A DNA stretch of 14,568 nt from GCA-2747515 sp964427825 (GTDB lineage Bacteria > Patescibacteriota > Minisyncoccia > Moranbacterales > GCA-2747515): positions 1 through 14,568 of the forward strand of contig CAYRUU010000023.1 in assembly GCA_964427825.1 (NCBI GenBank), given 5' to 3'. This document shows positions 1 to 7,244 of the stretch, piece by piece. The position numbers were made by a program, and so were the translations under genes. Position 1 is the stretch's first letter; each line of letters starts with the position of its first letter. A model generated the notes under the pieces. That model ran no database searches. It saw only the letters and a program-made list of their open reading frames with translations, and was not told the DNA's origin.

Positions 1-1500
1 GTCGCGATCATCGCACTTCTCAACATTGTGGCAATTGGGCTGTTTTTTGCACTGACGCGACGTTTCTTTGGTCCGCGGTTGTCGCTGGGACTCAGTGCGA
101 TTTTTGCCACGTCGCTTTTTTTGGTGTCCTATAGCCGCTTTGGATGGAATCCAAATCTCTTGACGCCGTTCACGCTGCTCTTTGTCTATGCTCTGCTGCG
201 CACGAGTGACACGGAAGATGTGCGACGGGGGTGGTGGTTGGTTCTGGCCGCCGCAGCGATGGCGTTTTTGATGAGTCTGCATTTCGTGGCGTTTGTGACT
301 ATGCCGCTTGTGGCGGTGCTGTATCTTCTGTGGACGCGGACAACAATTGCATGGCGATATTGGGCGTGTGCGGTTGCGGTTTTTGTTGTGTTGAATATAC
401 CACTCATTGTCAATGACATCAAAACAGGCGGTGATAATGCGAAGGCTTTTGCAGAAACGCTTCTGGCGCGCGGCGGTGTGGATGACAGCGACGAAGAGGG
501 CGAGGAAAAAGACACGGCAAAACACACCCTGCTTGAGAAGACGGTGACCAACACAAGTTTGCATGTGCAGTACTACTGGATGATTGCCACGGGCGATCAG
601 ATGGCGGGCATGCCGACATTGTCTGGCACCGATATTCGCTGCGACTATGATTGTCGGCAAGGCTTTGTGCGCGGTGTTGTTGCTTTGGGATTTTTGGGTG
701 TGGCATTTGTTGCACTGTGGCAGTTCTATCGCCACACATCCGTCGCGCGGGAGCGTGATTTTCTGCGCATGGTGGTATTGTGGGCGGGTGTGGTGTTTGT
801 CTTTTTTGTGCCGCTTGCCTATGATCTTGCGCCGCGTTTCTTCTTACTTGTGGCGCCGGTAGCGATTCTTGCGGTGGGGTTTGTGGCGAGTGGTGTGCGC
901 CTGTGGTTGCCGCGTGGTGGTTATGGTGTCGGCGTGGTGCTTGTGCTTTTGTGTGTTGTGAGTAATGTGTCTTTCACATGGCGGTATTTTGGCGAGCTGC
1001 GCGCGGCATCCGTTGATCCGACGGCGCAGATTGTACACCGCGACCGCGTACTAAAAGAGCGCGTGCGTGTCACGTTCGGGCAGATGATGGCAATTGCGGA
1101 TTGGATTGAGCGGAAGCATGTGGACAATGGCGAGGCGGTATTTATACATGCGCAGCCGGAATACAAACGTGCGCTATGGGAGCGTATCGATGCGCGCGGC
1201 ATTCCGCGCGATCCAATTGCCTTGGACCTCTCACCACTGTATCGCAAGGGAAATTATTTTGTCATTATTCGTGCACAGTCCGATCAAGAAGCCTTTTTGG
1301 CGAAGTTTATGCCCGGGCTGACGATCATGGAACAACAGTCGTTTGGCACATTGACGGCATACTATTTGCGTGCCAAGCCGGAGGCAGTGACGGAGGATGA
1401 AAAAATTTTTATACCGTCGCAGCGCGATCCCGTATTTTCTCCCGGTGTGCAGGTGCGTTATCTCTGGCGACAGGTGGGAGAGACACGCAAGGAGCAGTAG
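1..1500 (+). CDS. GT39/PMT-like membrane glycosyltransferase, 5'-partial
   Basis: The reading frame is open to the first base, so the gene begins outside the window; 499 residues are visible. The sequence alternates long hydrophobic segments with short basic loops, giving roughly eight to nine membrane spans followed by a soluble C-terminal tail of about 150 residues. The stretch YSRFGWNPNL (visible residues 44-53) resembles the signature seen in GT39/ArnT/PMT-type lipid-phosphate-sugar-dependent glycosyltransferases of CPR bacteria. Such enzymes transfer a sugar from a polyprenyl-phosphate carrier to a protein or lipid outside the membrane. The catalytic acidic residue of this fold normally lies in the first external loop, which is missing here, so activity cannot be judged. 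A very acidic run (residues 161-171, DDSDEEGEEKD) sits in the loop after the span ending near residue 137. It ends in TAG. The assignment is by overall pattern; another polytopic GT-C enzyme is possible. Confidence 0.6.
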   Translation, partial: VAIIALLNIVAIGLFFALTRRFFGPRLSLGLSAIFATSLFLVSYSRFGWNPNLLTPFTLLFVYALLRTSDTEDVRRGWWLVLAAAAMAFLMSLHFVAFVTMPLVAVLYLLWTRTTIAWRYWACAVAVFVVLNIPLIVNDIKTGGDNAKAFAETLLARGGVDDSDEEGEEKDTAKHTLLEKTVTNTSLHVQYYWMIATGDQMAGMPTLSGTDIRCDYDCRQGFVRGVVALGFLGVAFVALWQFYRHTSVARERDFLRMVVLWAGVVFVFFVPLAYDLAPRFFLLVAPVAILAVGFVASGVRLWLPRGGYGVGVVLVLLCVVSNVSFTWRYFGELRAASVDPTAQIVHRDRVLKERVRVTFGQMMAIADWIERKHVDNGEAVFIHAQPEYKRALWERIDARGIPRDPIALDLSPLYRKGNYFVIIRAQSDQEAFLAKFMPGLTIMEQQSFGTLTAYYLRAKPEAVTEDEKIFIPSQRDPVFSPGVQVRYLWRQVGETRKEQ

Positions 1501-1533
1501 CGAGGAAGCGGTTACGCGGTGTGTGATATTTTG

Positions 1534-1542
1534 TGGTATACT
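1534..1542 (+). promoter_or_regulatory. extended -10 promoter for the DUF4349 gene
   Basis: TGG followed by TATACT (1537-1542) is a good extended -10 element. The -35 position holds only a weak match (TTACGC at 1512-1517, spacing 19), as is common with extended -10 promoters. Transcription would start near 1549, giving a leader of about 31 nt with no Shine-Dalgarno sequence. Confidence 0.5.
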
Positions 1543-1552
1543 TATAACACAG

Positions 1553-1573
1553 AATACATAATACATAATACAC
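1553..1573 (+). repeat. heptamer tandem repeat in the DUF4349 leader
   Basis: Three consecutive 7-bp units, AATACAT, AATACAT and AATACAC, lie between the predicted transcription start and the ATG at 1580. They make the leader AU-rich and unstructured. They may aid ribosome access without a Shine-Dalgarno sequence, or may simply be slippage products. Confidence 0.6.
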
Positions 1574-1579
1574 AGCAAT

Positions 1580-2602
1580 ATGCATGAAGGAAGAAAGCAC
1601 ATCGGAAAAATCATCGGTAGCGTGATTCTTGTGAGTGTTGTGGGTGTGGTTCTTTTTGTTGGTATTTTGGTGGTTGGGTTGCGTGGGCATAATGCGCGCG
1701 TGACGACGTGGAATGAAGATGGCTATGGTGCACGTGGTGCGGCGCGCGGTCTTTCTGGTGATGTGGCAATGCCTGAGGCGCAGTTGTATACAAAGAATGC
1801 GGACGTTTTGTCCAGCGTGGCGCCAATGCATGATGGGGCGACCATGAGCACACCAAAGGCAACGGATGCTGACGCTGTGGAGGTGGCGCAGGACAAAAAA
1901 GAGATGAAAGACGGGCAGATCAGTATGCGCGTGGACAGAGTGGATGACGCCGTTGCTGCCATCACAGCCATCGCTGAGCAGTATGGCGGCAGTGTCTCCG
2001 CGACTTCTCTTGCGCGCCGTACGGATGACGTCAAGAGCGGTACGGTGACGGTACGCGTGCCGGTGGCACAGTTTGTCGATGCGTTTGCGGCGATCAAAAA
2101 AGTAGCGACGATCGTGACACATGAATCGACGGGCAGTGAAGATGTCACGTTGGCATATCGCGACTTGGAGAAGCGTATCGCCAATGCCACGGCGGAAGAG
2201 CAGGCGTATATTAAGGTCTTGGATCAGGCGACGAAGATCTCCGATATTTTGGAGGTGACGCGTCAAGTGCAGCGCGTGCGTGGCGAGATTGAGCAGATGC
2301 GGGCGCAGTTGACATACATGGCGTCGCAGACGGATCATGCGCGCATTGACATCTCATTGAGCGAGGATCGCGCAGTCACACTGTCAGATCAGTGGCGTCC
2401 GTTGCAAGTTGCAAAGGAAGGTGTCTATGGGCTGTTTGCGGACATGCAAGGATTTGTCAACATCCTCATTGTGCTTGTTGTGCGTATTGTGCCGATTCTC
2501 GTAATGTATGGTGCAGTGCTCTGGGTCGTCGTTTTGGTACTTCGTGCTGTGTGGCGCACCGTACGTCGGCGACGTGATGCCGGTGAGCGTACAGACGTCT
2601 AA
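1580..2602 (+). CDS. DUF4349 domain membrane protein
   Basis: This 340-residue protein has the layout of the DUF4349 family. A short basic N-terminus and a membrane span at about residues 10-34 are followed by a low-complexity linker (35-107). The DUF4349 domain (about 108-262) includes the pattern ISMRV...AVAAITAIAEQYGG...GTVTVRVPV. A coiled-coil-like helical stretch (about 195-250, ITERs of charged heptads around EVTRQVQRVRGEIEQM) leads to a second membrane span (292-324) and a basic tail. The domain is predicted outside the membrane between two anchors. Its molecular function is unknown; homologs are often annotated as lipoproteins or anchored envelope proteins. Start: ATG at 1580; no Shine-Dalgarno sequence precedes it, only the AU-rich repeat leader. 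The next gene follows after 47 bp and is also a membrane-anchored extracytoplasmic protein, so the two may be co-transcribed. Confidence 0.85.
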   Translation: MHEGRKHIGKIIGSVILVSVVGVVLFVGILVVGLRGHNARVTTWNEDGYGARGAARGLSGDVAMPEAQLYTKNADVLSSVAPMHDGATMSTPKATDADAVEVAQDKKEMKDGQISMRVDRVDDAVAAITAIAEQYGGSVSATSLARRTDDVKSGTVTVRVPVAQFVDAFAAIKKVATIVTHESTGSEDVTLAYRDLEKRIANATAEEQAYIKVLDQATKISDILEVTRQVQRVRGEIEQMRAQLTYMASQTDHARIDISLSEDRAVTLSDQWRPLQVAKEGVYGLFADMQGFVNILIVLVVRIVPILVMYGAVLWVVVLVLRAVWRTVRRRRDAGERTDV

Positions 2603-2620
2603 GTTGTCGGGTATTTCTTT

Positions 2621-2649
2621 TTGAAAATAATTTTTTCACACAACATACT
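2621..2649 (+). promoter_or_regulatory. candidate sigma70-type promoter abutting the SIMPL gene start
   Basis: TTGAAA (2621-2626), a 17-bp spacer and CATACT (2644-2649) resemble a housekeeping promoter. The -10 ends at the base before the ATG at 2650, so the predicted start point (about 2656) falls inside the annotated ORF. Either this match is accidental, or translation begins at the in-frame ATG at 2689. Confidence 0.35.
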
Positions 2650-3408
2650 ATGCATGAACAACAGCGAAGTCATCACACAGCACTGCACATGATCGCCTAC
2701 GGGTGCATTGTCGCTACCTTTCTCTTGGTGGCGTATGGCGTGTTTGTCAATCGTGAGATCACTGTCAACACCAACACTGCAGATCAGGTGATTACTGTGG
2801 ATGGAACAGCGGAGACGTTTGTCACGCCGGACACGGCAAAAGTATCATTTGGCGTGACGGCAAAGAATCGCAGCACGGCAGTTGCAACGCAATCGGTCAA
2901 TGAGCGCATGCAGAATCTCATGGCGGCGTTGGCAAAAACGGGTGTTGAGGAAAAAGATATCAAAACAGTTTTCTATGACTTGTCGCCGGAGTATACTTAT
3001 GCAGACACTACGCAGCGTTTTGACGGCTATCGCGTGTCGCAGCGCGTGGAGGTCAAGGTGCGCAACCTTGACACGGTGTCGGCGGTGCTGGATCTTGTGA
3101 ATAGCGCCGGTGTGGACGACGTGTCACAACTCACGTTCTTTGTGGACGATGAAGATGCAGTGCGCGAGAAGCTGCGCGCCGATGCCATTGCCGATGCGCG
3201 ACGCAAGGCAAAAGAGATTGCCAAAGATTTGGATGTGCAGTTGGGTGGTGTGGTGCGTTTTGATGAAGATCGCGGCGGCAATGTGCCACGGCCACTCTAT
3301 GCCGCCGGGATGCGCGCGATGGACATGAAAGAAGAAAGTGCACCCGTTGTACCTGTCGGGGAAAATGTGATTGTGTCAACCGTGCACGTGACGTTTACGA
3401 TCAAGTAG
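2650..3408 (+). CDS. SIMPL (DUF541) domain membrane-anchored protein
   Basis: This 252-residue protein has an N-terminal membrane anchor (about residues 13-33) and then a SIMPL/DUF541 domain filling the rest. Family hallmarks are VDGTAETFVTPDTAKVSFGV (50-69), the central GYRVSQRVEVKVRNLD with paired hydrophobic strands, and the helix with AIADARRKAKEIAKDL. The family forms BON-like alpha/beta domains exposed outside the cytoplasmic membrane; bacterial members include outer-surface or periplasmic proteins linked to stress tolerance, but no reaction is known. Length is normal for the family (about 230-260). The ATG at 2650 gives the longest form; an ATG at 2689 would retain the whole anchor and domain and would fit the promoter-like match upstream better. 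A strong terminator follows 27 bp after the TAG stop. Confidence 0.85.
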   Translation: MHEQQRSHHTALHMIAYGCIVATFLLVAYGVFVNREITVNTNTADQVITVDGTAETFVTPDTAKVSFGVTAKNRSTAVATQSVNERMQNLMAALAKTGVEEKDIKTVFYDLSPEYTYADTTQRFDGYRVSQRVEVKVRNLDTVSAVLDLVNSAGVDDVSQLTFFVDDEDAVREKLRADAIADARRKAKEIAKDLDVQLGGVVRFDEDRGGNVPRPLYAAGMRAMDMKEESAPVVPVGENVIVSTVHVTFTIK

Positions 3409-3435
3409 ACATTTTCGGTTCTCTGTCAACAATAA

Positions 3436-3462
3436 AAAGGCCGCAAGCGTGCGGTCTTTTTT
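3436..3462. terminator. bidirectional intrinsic terminator
   Basis: A 10-bp stem (3436-3445 with 3450-3459, one G-T wobble) has the loop AGCG and is flanked by A-rich sequence on the left and a T run to 3462 on the right. It can stop transcription of the SIMPL gene on the + strand. Because A-rich sequence (3434-3438) precedes the stem, it also makes a U tract for the convergent flippase gene that ends at 3473. Confidence 0.9.
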
Positions 3463-3472
3463 GCGCGTTGTG

Positions 3473-4954
3473 TTACGGTGTGCGGGATTTTGTGAAAGGA
3501 AGGAATGTCCGAATGTCCGCGGGTGTGAGTGCGCCACAAAAACGTAGAACGAGAAAATAGAGTGCTGTGAGAGCTGTGCTAGAGAAGACAAACCACAATG
3601 CGTGGTCCGGGAGAATGCGCGCAACAAGGAGCATGACAACGGCACCGAGAGCTGACGCCCACCACAGGCGCGATGGGATGTGTACGGCAAAGTGGCGGTA
3701 GATACTCCACAATGCGGCAAGCATCAAAAAGAATCCCGTGATAAACTCGGCGATGGCAGCACCAGTCAAGGCGTAGTGTGGAATGAGGAAGATATTGATG
3801 ACGCTATTGATCACCAAGCCGACAAAAGCGATGCGCATGGGCACTTTAACAAAGCCGGCGCCATTGAGGGCGAAGCTGAGGACATAGAACACCGTGAGCA
3901 TGCCGATGCCGATGGTATAGATGCGCATCGGATCTGCGGCGGCGGTATAGGCGCTACCGTAGATGAGATGCAGTGTTTGCGTGCTATAGAGGGCAAGCAG
4001 TGTGACGAGTGGCACGAGGACAAAGACCATGAGGCGCAGGGATTTGGTGAGGAGGTGCGTGGTTTCGGCGGTGTTGCGTTCTGCGGTTGTCTTGGAAATG
4101 GCGGGTAGGAGGATGATGGTGAGCGCATAGAAGAGGAAGTAGGGAATGCCACCAGACGTGATGACGGCATTATAGAGTCCGGTTAGGTAGTCGTCGTGTA
4201 GCAGGGCTTTGACGAGATAGAGATCAACGCTGGAAATGAGTTGGTAGAAGAGGAGGAAGAGTGTTAACGGCCATGCGAAGGCGATGATGGCGCGCGTGGA
4301 AAATGTGGGACTGAGCGCAATGGGTTTTTCTGCGCGCACGGCGGGATAGATTTTTTTGGTGTAGAAGAAATCAAACGCGATGGCGACGGCAAACACCAAG
4401 AGAGGTGCAGCAATGTAGCCGCCAACGGCACCGGGTACACCGAAAAAGTACGCCAATGTGATGATGAAGATGACGCGCCCAAGTGCACGGACGGTTTTGA
4501 GCGTCGCTTGCAGGCGAAAGAAGTGCAGTCCAGTGAAAAAGGAGAAGTAGAACGATGCTGCGGCAAATGCCGGAATGATCAGTGCAGAAAAGCGGAAAAG
4601 TGGTGTGAGTGTGGGATCGCCGAGGAGGTGGGCGATGAGCGGTGCGGCGAGAAAAAAGACCACCGTTACACTCAGCATCAGCACCGCTTGCATGCGTATG
4701 GTTTTACGCTTGATGGGTTGGATGTGTCGCGGATCTTTGTCAATGATTTCACTCAGGTATTTTGCCATTGCCGTAGGGATGCCGTTGCCGATCAGGACGA
4801 TGATCATGGTGGTAAGGGTGATGACGAGGCTGTAGCGTCCATAGTCGCTTGGCGCGAGAATACGGCCGAGGGCGGAGTGGATAATATAACCGGCAATTGT
4901 GAAGATGATTTCTGATACTGTCAGCCAGATCAGTGATCGTGAGAAATGTTTCAT
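3473..4954 (-). CDS. Wzx-type polysaccharide/lipid-linked oligosaccharide flippase
   Basis: The 493-residue product is hydrophobic along almost its full length, with about 12-14 predicted membrane spans. Its N-terminus (WLTVSEIIFTIAGYIIHSAL, then GRILAPSDYGRYSL) is typical of the Polysacc_synt / MOP-superfamily exporters that flip undecaprenyl-linked glycans across the cytoplasmic membrane. In that family the phrase around LGR.L.P.DYG is a standard end to the first helix. The start is set at ATG 4954 rather than the in-frame ATG at 4984, because 4954 overlaps the TGA of the upstream kinase-like gene as ATGA, a common coupled-translation arrangement. The 4984 start would intrude 34 bp into that gene. 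It could instead be a teichoic-acid or MurJ-like exporter; the substrate cannot be read from sequence. It ends at the bidirectional terminator. Confidence 0.85.
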   Translation of the reverse strand: MKHFSRSLIWLTVSEIIFTIAGYIIHSALGRILAPSDYGRYSLVITLTTMIIVLIGNGIPTAMAKYLSEIIDKDPRHIQPIKRKTIRMQAVLMLSVTVVFFLAAPLIAHLLGDPTLTPLFRFSALIIPAFAAASFYFSFFTGLHFFRLQATLKTVRALGRVIFIITLAYFFGVPGAVGGYIAAPLLVFAVAIAFDFFYTKKIYPAVRAEKPIALSPTFSTRAIIAFAWPLTLFLLFYQLISSVDLYLVKALLHDDYLTGLYNAVITSGGIPYFLFYALTIILLPAISKTTAERNTAETTHLLTKSLRLMVFVLVPLVTLLALYSTQTLHLIYGSAYTAAADPMRIYTIGIGMLTVFYVLSFALNGAGFVKVPMRIAFVGLVINSVINIFLIPHYALTGAAIAEFITGFFLMLAALWSIYRHFAVHIPSRLWWASALGAVVMLLVARILPDHALWFVFSSTALTALYFLVLRFCGALTPADIRTFLPFTKSRTP

Positions 4955-5553
4955 AGGGTTTTGTGAGAGATAATGATGGCGCAAAGATCCGCCGCAATGA
5001 CCTCTTGCGAGCGATTGCCATCAATACGGCGCAGAGCAAGCGTGCGCGCATAGTCGCGGTAGAGGATATCTTTGTGAATGAGATAATCCGTGCCTTGTGC
5101 CGGTGGGGCGTCGCGCGTCATGATGGCATCGGGCGGAACGGACAAGAGAAAGGCATAGGTCGGTGGCACAATGAGCGCGCGAAACCACGGCATGTAGGTT
5201 TTTTTGGAGAGATAGGCGATGTTGATGATGCTGTCGTAGAAGTAGCGGTCCGAGACGATGTGTGTGACGCCGCGCATCCCGCCAAGCCACGAGATCCATA
5301 CGCGAAAACGCACCGCGTCCACAAAAAGCGCAATCGTGCGCAACCAAATGGCAAACGGTGTCGCCTGCGTGACGTCGTGGGTTTTGCCGTCGGCGTTGCG
5401 CGCGCGTCCGATGGTGAGCAGGTGCGCGATGGAAAACTGCGTTGCATTGAAATAGCGCACGCGCGCACCGTTGCGATGGAGGCACTGTTGCACGAAGCGT
5501 GCCTGCGTGGACTTACCCGATCCGTCAAGACCGGAAATGGTAATAATATACAT
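4951..5553 (-). CDS. thymidylate-kinase-like P-loop protein
   Basis: This 200-residue protein begins with MYIITISGLDGSGKSTQ, a Walker A loop (G8-T16) of the thymidylate kinase type. It carries the DRY motif (D102-R103-Y104, in VSDRYFYDS), which in Tmk sits by the nucleotide monophosphate. Tmk converts dTMP to dTDP. Length is slightly short for bacterial Tmk (about 205-215). The region corresponding to the lid (about 145-158, RDAPPAQGTDYL) is not clearly canonical, and the segment between residues 60 and 95 is unusually hydrophobic. It is translationally coupled to a flippase, not to DNA-metabolism genes, so it could be a Tmk-family paralog acting in envelope glycan metabolism. The ATG at 5553 coincides with the predicted transcription start. 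Confidence 0.7.
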   Translation of the reverse strand: MYIITISGLDGSGKSTQARFVQQCLHRNGARVRYFNATQFSIAHLLTIGRARNADGKTHDVTQATPFAIWLRTIALFVDAVRFRVWISWLGGMRGVTHIVSDRYFYDSIINIAYLSKKTYMPWFRALIVPPTYAFLLSVPPDAIMTRDAPPAQGTDYLIHKDILYRDYARTLALRRIDGNRSQEVIAADLCAIIISHKTL

Positions 5554-5559
5554 AGCTTC

Positions 5560-5588
5560 ATTGTAAGGGGAGTGGAGGATTTTTTCAA
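5560..5588 (-). promoter_or_regulatory. strong sigma70-type promoter giving a leaderless mRNA
   Basis: On the minus strand TTGAAA (5588-5583), a 17-bp spacer and TACAAT (5565-5560) each match the consensus at 5 of 6 positions. Counting the last -10 base as -7 puts +1 at 5553, the A of the ATG of the kinase-like gene, so the transcript would have no 5' leader. Confidence 0.65.
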
Positions 5589-5683
5589 CACCTGAAAAAT
5601 GCAGCGCTAGAAAGTGGTACCCCGGTTTTCTTTGTATCCTCTTTCTCCGTCATTGTTCGATAGTGGCTTTTTATCATTTTTCC

Positions 5684-5689
5684 TATACT
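5684..5689 (+). promoter_or_regulatory. -10 element upstream of the CPBP protease gene
   Basis: TATACT at 5684-5689 is a good -10 hexamer within an AT-rich block. The -35 position at 17-bp spacing is poor (TAGTGG, 5661-5666). The predicted leader is about 31 nt and lacks a Shine-Dalgarno sequence. The 173-bp gap 5554-5726 is divergent and holds this element and the minus-strand promoter; nothing else was recognised in it. Confidence 0.4.
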
Positions 5690-5726
5690 ATATAAATAGG
5701 TTATTCATTTTTTTACCCTAAACTAT

Positions 5727-6545
5727 ATGAAGCTGAAAAATCAACTAGCGGGACAAACAACGAGCTGGAAATTGTGGTACGGGCTATTGGTGTCGCTGAT
5801 CATTGTGGTGCCTTCTTTTATGTTTCTCTTTATTCCTGAGTCAGGATTCATGACGACAATCTCTCCAATCGTGCAGATGCTCTTATTGCCGATTTTGGCG
5901 GTTGGTTTGGTGTGGCTTCTGCAATGGAAAAAGCCCAGTCGCTCCGATCTAGGGTTGGACAAAGGGCTTACTAAATCCAGTAGTATTATTATTCTTGTTG
6001 TTTTTGTGGTTACCCACACTCTTTTTTATCTGCTGTCAAAGATGAGTGGTGTACATTCCGATCCGGCGGAGTTATTCAGGACAATTTTTAGTGGTGGTTT
6101 TTCTGATCAGCTGGTGGTCATTATCAGCGGTGTGATTTTAGCGCCGGTTTGTGAAGAAATTGTTTATCGAGCGGTGATGCTTCGCTCGTTTCATGATGGG
6201 TTAACGCGTTGGTTCAAGAAAAGTGATTCCCTTTTTTCCGCGCCAGCTATGCTTGCGATGACGTTCACTGCTATTGCTTTCATCCTCCCGCACATCAGCA
6301 ATTTTGAGATGACGATGGTTGCGGCATATTTCGTCACTAGCGTTGGATTTAGCGTAGTATACCTCATAACCCGATCCTTGACTGCCGCTATGGTAAGTCA
6401 TTCTTTGCAGAGCCTCTATGCGTTTGGCGGGATTATTCTTTTTGGCAAAGGAGATGTTGTTTTGTCGCCCATTATTTACATCATTCTTTTCGGCTGTCCG
6501 ATAATCGTGTATGGTGTCGCACAATTACTCCGCCGAATCTATTAG
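5727..6545 (+). CDS. CPBP family intramembrane metalloprotease (CAAX protease/Abi)
   Basis: This 272-residue polytopic protein has about eight hydrophobic segments. It shows the CPBP motifs in order: EExxxR at E143-E144...R148 (CEEIVYR), FxxxH at F185...H189 (FILPH), and a third motif beginning at H225 (HSLQS). In the family the third motif is usually HxxxN or HxxxD; here the last position is Ser229, so a metal- or water-coordinating residue may be changed. Members act as glutamate-dependent intramembrane proteases and in other bacteria serve in bacteriocin self-immunity or membrane protein processing; the substrate here is unknown. The gene looks more AT-rich than its neighbours (24 of 60 G+C in line 5941-6000 against 37 of 60 in 7801-7860 within ddl), which may indicate acquisition. 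It stands alone, divergent from the kinase-flippase pair. Confidence 0.85.
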   Translation: MKLKNQLAGQTTSWKLWYGLLVSLIIVVPSFMFLFIPESGFMTTISPIVQMLLLPILAVGLVWLLQWKKPSRSDLGLDKGLTKSSSIIILVVFVVTHTLFYLLSKMSGVHSDPAELFRTIFSGGFSDQLVVIISGVILAPVCEEIVYRAVMLRSFHDGLTRWFKKSDSLFSAPAMLAMTFTAIAFILPHISNFEMTMVAAYFVTSVGFSVVYLITRSLTAAMVSHSLQSLYAFGGIILFGKGDVVLSPIIYIILFGCPIIVYGVAQLLRRIY

Positions 6546-6590
6546 GTGAACGAGAGAATGTTCTTTATGCGAAAATAACCACATGGTACA

Positions 6591-6612
6591 ATAAAGGAAA
6601 AATAAAGGAAAA
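6591..6612 (+). repeat. two 11-bp direct repeats
   Basis: ATAAAGGAAAA occurs twice in direct succession (6591-6601, 6602-6612), just after the CPBP gene. Shortly downstream AACGC-CTA-GCGTT (6620-6632) is a small perfect inverted repeat without a T run. The rest of the 218-bp gap 6546-6763 holds only the AT-rich promoter block. Confidence 0.6.
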
Positions 6613-6675
6613 ACACAAGAACGCCTAGCGTTACAAGGTCATTCTGGCTGTGCAACGGTACACTTCTCGCTATTT

Positions 6676-6706
6676 TTGAAGATATCATATATACTATAAA
6701 TATAAA
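6676..6706 (+). promoter_or_regulatory. AT-rich promoter region of the NlpE-like gene
   Basis: A dense AT block contains TTGAAG (6676-6681), TATACT (6690-6695) and two TATAAA hexamers (6695-6700, 6701-6706). No single -35/-10 pair has ideal spacing; TATAAA at 6701 is 19 bp from TTGAAG. A start near 6702-6713 would give a leader of 50-60 nt. Confidence 0.4.
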
Positions 6707-6763
6707 TACTAATGTGGGCACCGTAGCATGTACGATTCATCATGATGCGGTTGTCGTAATAAA

Positions 6764-7237
6764 ATGCATATGAAACGAAAAGCATTTTTTGCAGGAGTAT
6801 GTGTATTGGGTGCAACAGCCTTTCTTTCTGGCTGTGGTAACCGCACAACTGTGGTGGAGGATCCATCGGTGGAGGTAGAGAACACGATGACGGAAAGCAT
6901 GGTGCCTGATATGCACACCACAGAATCTGCCGTGGATTGGAATGGAACCTATAATGGTGTGATGCCGTGTGCCTCATGCGAAGGGATTGATACGACAGTG
7001 ATGCTGAACAGTGATAACACCTACACTATTGTGTCGGTGTACAAGGGTGATGCGGATGGTGCTACGTTTACCGACACCGGCACATTGACGTGGAGTGATG
7101 ATGGCTCGACGGTCACATTGTCTGGCGATGATGCAAAAATGTTTTTTGTGAGCGAGGGCTACATCCAAGCACTGGATGCCAATGGGCAAAAGATTGACGG
7201 TGCGATGGAGCAAGGCTATATCTTGAAGAAGCAGTAA
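6764..7237 (+). CDS. NlpE-like lipoprotein
   Basis: The 157-residue product has a lipoprotein signal: basic MHMKRK, a hydrophobic core, and the lipobox LSGC with acylation at Cys24. A Ser/Thr/acidic linker (26-57) leads to an NlpE N-terminal-type beta domain (about 58-157). That domain carries the family signature WNGTYNGVMPCASCEGIDT, including a CxxC pair (Cys69, Cys72), and the following strand motif LNSDNTYTIV. In Escherichia coli NlpE is a surface-sensing outer-membrane lipoprotein that activates Cpx and is linked to copper tolerance. Many unrelated bacteria carry the single N-terminal domain alone, as here, with unknown function. Without an outer membrane it would sit on the outer face of the cytoplasmic membrane. 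An ATG at 6770 (MKRKAFF) is an equally possible start; neither has a Shine-Dalgarno sequence. Confidence 0.85.
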   Translation: MHMKRKAFFAGVCVLGATAFLSGCGNRTTVVEDPSVEVENTMTESMVPDMHTTESAVDWNGTYNGVMPCASCEGIDTTVMLNSDNTYTIVSVYKGDADGATFTDTGTLTWSDDGSTVTLSGDDAKMFFVSEGYIQALDANGQKIDGAMEQGYILKKQ

Positions 7238-7244
7238 ATTGGAC

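Noticed and set aside
1409..2338. 309-aa open frame on the minus strand
   Set aside because: It lies antisense to the clear DUF4349 gene, is rich in Arg/His/Cys as antisense frames of G-rich genes are, and resembles no protein family.
6620..6632. Inverted repeat AACGC-CTA-GCGTT as a terminator for the CPBP gene
   Set aside because: The 5-bp stem with a 3-nt loop has no following T tract.
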